From Congeria kusceri (taxonomy: Eukaryota; Mollusca; Bivalvia; Myida; Dreissenidae), in the NCBI GenBank assembly GCA_027627225.1, contig CM051024.1, forward strand, positions 42,238,225 to 42,302,224: a stretch of 64,000 nt of DNA. Direction: 5' to 3'. Made by a program: the position numbers and the translations under genes. Positions 58,022 through 64,000 of this stretch are shown here, in pieces. The notes under the pieces are model-generated. The model was not told the DNA's origin, made no database searches, and worked only from the letters and a program-made list of their open reading frames with translations. Numbering within the stretch: position 1 is the stretch's first letter; the number at the start of each line of letters is the position of its first letter.

Positions 58022-61000
58022 AACATTACATTATGATTGTCATAATTCTGAGAATATAATCTTGCTCCTCTGTGCACACTCCTCTTTAAGGAATTCTAAT
58101 GCTGCACATTAATTTTACAGTGTATGCGTTCTATGTAAACGTTTAAGTTCATCTGTTGCCACTAATTGTGTTTTGTAAACTAGGAAACTCTGGAAGCGAA
58201 ATTGATTGGTTATATGGACCACGTGGTGATTTTATAACGACAACCTGAGATTAATAAATAGTTGAAATGCGTCTCGAGACGCTTTAAAAAAATCGGGTTG
58301 AAACAATAAGTCGTAATGAATAAAAACCAATGTGTGGAAAGTTGTGTTAATGGATCAACAATGTTTTTTCAGTCAGTTGTATCAAATAATATAGTAATTC
58401 ACCAGATTTGAAACAATTATTTTTCATTTTTGTTTTTTTCTCCATCTGTGGCATAACATCTTTAAATGACGATCCTTTCACTAATACTTTATACACGCAA
58501 TTGAGGAGTTAAGATGTATGCATACAAATTGACATAATAACGATGATTAAGAAATAAAATATTTCAATCATAGTTTGTTGTCGAATAACCCGCGGTAAGG
58601 AGTATAGGTATATAAAAATTAAATCACGAGTGCGAACCATTCATCACATACAAATCTCACATTTTCATTTAATAAAAAAATATGTTTAACTGTTCTTTTT
58701 TTTCCATTTATCTTTACATTGATTTAATTACTTACAAACCTAAAGAAACAATTTGAGACAGCTAAATAGGAGTCTGAAAACAAGCTAAATATGAAAATCA
58801 ATCTGAGTACACATTTGATTCATTTAATACAATTTGAGCTGGAAAAGCAACGTAAATGTTGTTTTTTTCGGAGCAAGCAATCAACGTCTGGCGACATATC
58901 CAATGCGCACACATGATGGCTATATCGTTACAATTCGATAATTTACTCGATACACTGCCATTTTGTACTGTCCGCTCCTGTTTTAGACCATGAAATCAAA
59001 GCGTTTGCTTGGTCGGCTAACGTATCACAATGAAGTTACCTTATTTCTGCCGTTCTCCGATCTTTAATATTTAAGGATATTATTAAAACGATTGTCAATG
59101 ACGTCAAAGTTCTAAACCATCAGTTGTCATGCGGATATTAATCTAAAGTTGTTTCGTATTTGGGAAACTCTCTATTCGACACCGTATACTCATATCAGTA
59201 TTTACGCCACTCTGTAAACGGACAGAGTGCATATACCAAATCAAACCATTTCGACACACATACGATCTTACAACAAAAAGCTGATTATTGTCTACGCAAC
59301 CAACGAGTCATTTATTACGAAACTGCATGTCGCGTACGTTTTTTATCTACCTCGTGTATCATGCAAATTTAAACAATCTGTTACATAAGCGAATATATAT
59401 TCAATGATGTCATCACTTTGAAGTAATATATCGTTGACATGCAAACATGATGGTTGTAGTTAATAAATTATATACGTAGTTTGCTTAAAAGCACAACTTA
59501 CGTTTCATTCCTACCTTATATTGTTACAAAGACAAAAGTAAAAATTGTTCGAAGAAAAACAACAATTAAAGTAAAACAATTTACCAAGGTTAAACAATGT
59601 TGTTCGTCCGTTTATCGTGTATAGATATAGTACTAAATAATAAATCATAAATCATAAAATGAAAACTAATACATTGGTAACCAAATCAAATGCAATACTT
59701 TCTATACAAATTTATATCTTCTAGTGCTTGATTAAACGGAAACTATGTACTGACGCGTGCAAATGAGTCTAGATAGAATTACAACATTTGTATTAATTGT
59801 TTATAATCATGACAAAGAAAAACATTGATAACATTTGCATACCACTAAACAAATCCGTGTCAAACGATGATGATCATGCATGTTCATGTAGAGCATTCCT
59901 TCAATGTCCTAGATATCGGATACAGAAATAAGTGTTGTGCTTTTGTTAAAAGGCAATGGCAACAACACTGTTTAAGACAGTGGCCCGAGCGAATAATGTA
60001 TATGTATTTCAACTGTAAATATGGCCAAGAGGCAAAGCAAATAATACAATAAAATATATTATAAATCTTCATGTTAAATTTCCATCTTAACTGTACATTG
60101 AACTATGTTTTGTAATGCTGTGTATTGTACATGCCGTAATGTTTGCACTCGCAAGTTTCAGAGGAAAAACTGACCATATAAGGTATGAACTACATTAAAC
60201 ATTTTGCAAATTGTCTTTTTGAACCCATATAAATGTGCTTTTTATGACCAACGTACTTTTTCCTTTGTTATCATATCTTTCATTAACTTAAATAACAATA
60301 AGTTGGGAATTTGTGCAATAATTCTCTGTTGGTGAATAACGTCGTGTTAAATCAAGCCCGCTGCCCAGTATGCTCTTTGAAAAAGTCCGTTTAATAAATA
60401 TAAGTTGATTCCAATCATTGCTTAATTACAACTATTAGATGCGAAGAGTACTGATTTCCCACTTTTTTGTCATAGCTGACGATAAAATCAATTTATCATA
60501 AAACTACAAAATATGTTAAAACGATGAAAAGGAGTCATTTGCAAAACTGTAAACATGGACCTTAACATGTATGTGAATTGAACATCAAACGTTTTTCCTG
60601 CATGCGTATGTAACTGATGCATCTATAACATTAAAAATAAATAAAATAGTTTACGGAAAAACATATATCTACATTATTTGTTTAGTATTAATGTTTGTAA
60701 ATATCAGACTCTTATACTGAATGTGTTAAGAGGAAATAAAGCAAGGACAGTTTTGTCATGGTATTTCCCAATGCAATGCGTTCTGCACAATGTAAAGGAA
60801 GTGTTTGTCCATATTGTACACAATAATAAAATAAAAAAACATCCGGATGTGATGAATTATTGTTTAACACAAACCGTAGAGAAATAAATAGCAAAGTAGC
60901 AGCTGTTTCATCGGAATACACAACAACAGTTAAAACAGCGAACCAGAAATTTACTCTGAAATAGCGTATATTTGAATGTGTGCTTTATTGGTATTTGTGC

Positions 61001-61600
61001 ATACATATATATAGGGTTAGTTGGGCCTATACAAAAGATGTACACTTTGGTTTCATTGGTCATAAGCTTAACGGATCGTTAAACCTTTGCGCAAATTACC
61101 ACATGTATTATATTTTTTAAATGCACGTCTTTGTAAACACTCGAAGCAGTTTATTATGCACTCGCTTTTATTGTGTTTTCTCGTATTACTTTGTCACCAA
61201 TAGCATTTAACTTCCATTAACAGATATAATAAACGATCTATGAAAGGAAAATACAAATCTTTTTCGCTATGCAACGATAGCAATTTGTTGAATGTAACAA
61301 GTTAATTTTACATACTTACATCGTTTCGAAGTTACAACATTCAGAAAAAATATTAATATCGATTAACATATATATTATATTTAGATAAATGTCACTCGAT
61401 ATTCGAGTATGAATTTATAATTGTGTTATGTCTATACAAATCTTCAAGAAATTAACTCTAATTGATATAAGAAGCGCTATAAAAAAAATGAAACGTCAGT
61501 CCGTATTGTTTTAATGTCAAATAGTTCCAGTCTACAAATTAAATTATCAGTAAATTCTCTGTGTTCAGTAAATTCTCTGCGATGAGAAACTAATATAATG
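58022..61600. other. No gene recognised
   Basis: AT-rich sequence. Open frames near 59.2, 59.9 and 60.7 kb are short, overlap frames on the other strand, and show no domain or splice context. Confidence 0.6.
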
Positions 61601-61642
61601 TGAAATATCTTCCTTATTGCATCCATTCGAAATCCTGCGTGA

Positions 61643-61731
61643 GGAATTGCATAGCATCCCGTGAAAGCCAGAAGGTGCTATCAGCCTTCTCTGCACATAT
61701 GGTGATGGCACATTCTGGCTTTTAAGGGATG
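61643..61731. repeat. Imperfect hairpin, possible foldback element
   Basis: CATCCCGTGAAAGCCAGAAG pairs with TTCTGGCTTTTAAGGGATG about 50 bases further on, a stem of some 20 bases with small bulges. Confidence 0.6.
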
Positions 61732-62592
61732 AATTATGAATTAGGTTAAGTAAACTTGTATAAGTCTATACCAAAATATAGTGTAATACAGATGCAGGTC
61801 GCGAGGTGTGTTTCTCATGCATTTATATATGGGCCTACATGTAAGAGTTTAAATATATTGCATTTGGCAATAATGTACGATCTTTCTACATTGTTTTTTT
61901 TAATAAACACTTTTCACAATTTACATCAGTTACATAAATGGGACGTGTAAATAGTTTTGTAGTTTTGCAGTATCATTTAATGCGTTGAATGCAAAACCTA
62001 ATGCTTTTTGACAAAAGAACACAACTCATACTATTGTCAAAGAAAAGTATTCAAAGTGAAAACAGGGCAACCACCTGAGTTCTTAAAAATCTGACCTCTG
62101 GAGCAAAAGTCAGTCACTCTAAACACTCTGCTATTCGTTTCTATTAACAACAAATAGTAATACACGTGTGTTCAAATATTAGTGATTATGCCCAATGTGT
62201 TTAATATATTCGGAATCTATGGCATTTTTTTAATTATAAATTTGCTTAGTCCGTAAATAAGTCTCTTTAAAATATGGATCACAACAGTCAAACGTCCAAT
62301 AACCGATGGTCAGGTGAAACCTTTCAGTCGCGCAGAAAAAAAAAACAGACAGTCAAACCAACATGCCAAATCAAATGTAAATATAACAATGTTAAGTTAC
62401 TTGCAATGTATTTTCGAATATTAAAACATAAGATAGATGACCTTGCCTAGTGTCTCGTCAGTCATATAGTATAGATCTCCCATTAATATTATTACTAATA
62501 TTACCTTATTTATTATCATCATCAGCGGCGATTCAGCATAAAACAAGTTCCGTAAACATAGACTCTGACATATATCTATATATATATATATA

Positions 62593-62642
62593 CGGTGTGA
62601 TACAGGGTCAGTAAATTAAATTTTCTACCCTGTATCACACCG
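62593..62642. repeat. Perfect 15-bp inverted repeat, 20-base loop
   Basis: CGGTGTGATACAGGG then CCCTGTATCACACCG. Preceded by a (TA)n run. Probably the core of a small palindromic element. Confidence 0.8.
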
Positions 62643-62830
62643 AGCTTGGTCAGTAAGAAGCCACGTAACGAATTTATCTTACCGAATACCATTTTTTTTT
62701 GCTCATCTTCACGCCAACATTAATGAAATAACACCCCTAAACTTAGCTATACTGTATTTAATGATGTCGTCTTGTTGATTTTCGTGACGTCATTTTATGA
62801 TTATTTGGAAAGAATGGTTTTAGTGACTGG

Positions 62831-62915
62831 ATACATAGAGAATATATGGTTGGTGACTTTTGATATCATGTGATATCAGACGAGTCCGATATGGCGTAGG
62901 AAAAGGCGTGGCTTG
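62831..62915. repeat. Inverted half copy of the 57.9-kb palindromic element
   Basis: ATAGAGAATATATGGTTGGT through CCGATATGGCGTAGGAAA is the reverse complement, with differences, of the right half of the 57.9-kb element. The two could be independent insertions or the ends of one 4.9-kb unit. Confidence 0.6.
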
Positions 62916-64000
62916 CATCCCTTCCCTTAGTTTCTTTTCCTCATTCATTTCCCTCTTTTCATGTTGGACTGAAGTTTTTTAAAACACATTGAATTTTCTG
63001 CATTTAAACAAAATCCTATTGTTTTTATTTCTTAAAGTCACATGTTTTTCTTTAATTTTTTCATTTCATTTAGAAGTAAATTAATTTGTTATGAATCAAC
63101 TTAGATTGGCTCGTAAGTATTATAATTTTTGATGAAAAGTAAGAGCTCATTTTTGTTGAAATGACCATTATTCTTTAACCATGTTTTTTTAAATACTTTT
63201 TCCTCTGATTAAAAAAAATATTGTTAAATTGTTACCTGGCTAGATTGTTTCATTTTTTATTATTAGAACATTTAAATGGAATTGTCAATTTAAAATAACT
63301 GTTCTTAATAGCATTTTCCTTAAACAGTGCATTTGTATTTAAGTGACACAAAACATGATTTTAGTAGCTTATTCCTTTGTAAGACTCACGCTGTACTGTA
63401 ACTTACAATCGTTTTAATGAACCTATGTAATTAGCTATTTTGCAGTCCCTTCCAATTGTTAATACAATTTATGGTCTGAGTGGTTTGGTTTCATATTCTT
63501 CGCCATTTTTTTCTGTATAGATAAAATAAACAGGTACACAAATCTTTCATGAATTTCAATGTTTGTGATATCTGATTGTAATTGTATCAGCTACAAAATA
63601 TCAGCTTTTAAGATTTTATTGACAGGTTTTCTATGCTGACGATTGGATGTTTTTGCATAATGCTTATTTGTCGTAATAACTTAATTCTTGTTTTTTACTA
63701 ATGATTTGTTCCAGTAAATTATATTTTGTGAATTAAAATGTTGTCATTGTATAGATCTCTTCTTTGTTAACATTTAACGACGTAAGTGACATTCCCTGCC
63801 TACAAAAAGTAGTTCCGATAAGTTGGCGGGACGAAAAAGACATCGCACGTGCCACAGTAGCCTGATATTTGTTAATGTGGGCGGAGGTTAAAAGTGTCAT
63901 CAGTCAGTGATCTGATATTGCAGAAATTGGGAAGAGTTAATTTGTGATATTAGTCAGTGGTATAATAACGCTTAAATATTGGGTCATCGTCTTCAACGGT
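62916..64000. other. No gene recognised
   Basis: T-rich sequence to the right edge. No coding, RNA or repeat feature supported. Confidence 0.6.

Overview
The window is AT-rich metazoan nuclear DNA: no operons, many short exons with GT..AG borders, long introns, abundant microsatellites, foldback elements and a decayed LINE. The expansion of SRCR (scavenger receptor cysteine-rich) and sushi (CCP) exons, and the style of the repeats, suggest a bivalve mollusc. That species-level placement is inference only. Most open frames in the window are chance; the real coding sequence lies in exons of 42 to 253 bases, nearly all on the minus strand.

Region 1 (about 1 to 22 kb, minus strand) is a long series of SRCR half-exons, sushi exons and short Thr/Ser-rich exons, in transcription order from 22 kb down past the left edge. 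Many carry lesions: a 13-bp duplication that shifts frame, in-frame TGA or TAG codons, lost cysteines and a missing acceptor. I read it as a decaying or heavily damaged SRCR/sushi receptor gene. A decayed LINE (14.3-18.2 kb, plus strand), another LINE relic (1.4-2.4 kb), a tRNA-like SINE, satellites and foldback elements sit in its introns.

Region 2 (22.2-38.3 kb) has no gene I can support. It holds tandem-repeat fields (26.4-27.1 and 29.2-30.2 kb), inverted-repeat DNA elements (30.6-31.6, 31.9-32.0, 32.2-32.5 kb) and a possible mariner-like element at 37.3-38.3 kb.

Region 3 (38.3-56.6 kb, minus strand) is one gene that I could assemble exon by exon: 28 exons, 3,576 coding bases, 1,191 residues, every intron phase matching. 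It encodes an adhesion-type GPCR: signal peptide, sushi, two SRCR domains, four sushi domains, a GAIN domain with a GPS autoproteolysis motif, seven transmembrane helices and a cytoplasmic tail. The SRCR-2 exon has an in-frame TGA. Skipping the two SRCR-2 exons together keeps the frame. A 263-bp tandem duplication covers one splice acceptor, and a dead sushi exon lies in one intron.

Region 4 (56.6-64 kb) is upstream of this gene and has only small palindromic elements. The main biological interest is the combined SRCR + sushi + GAIN/GPS/7TM receptor beside a decaying relative that shares its exon grammar.
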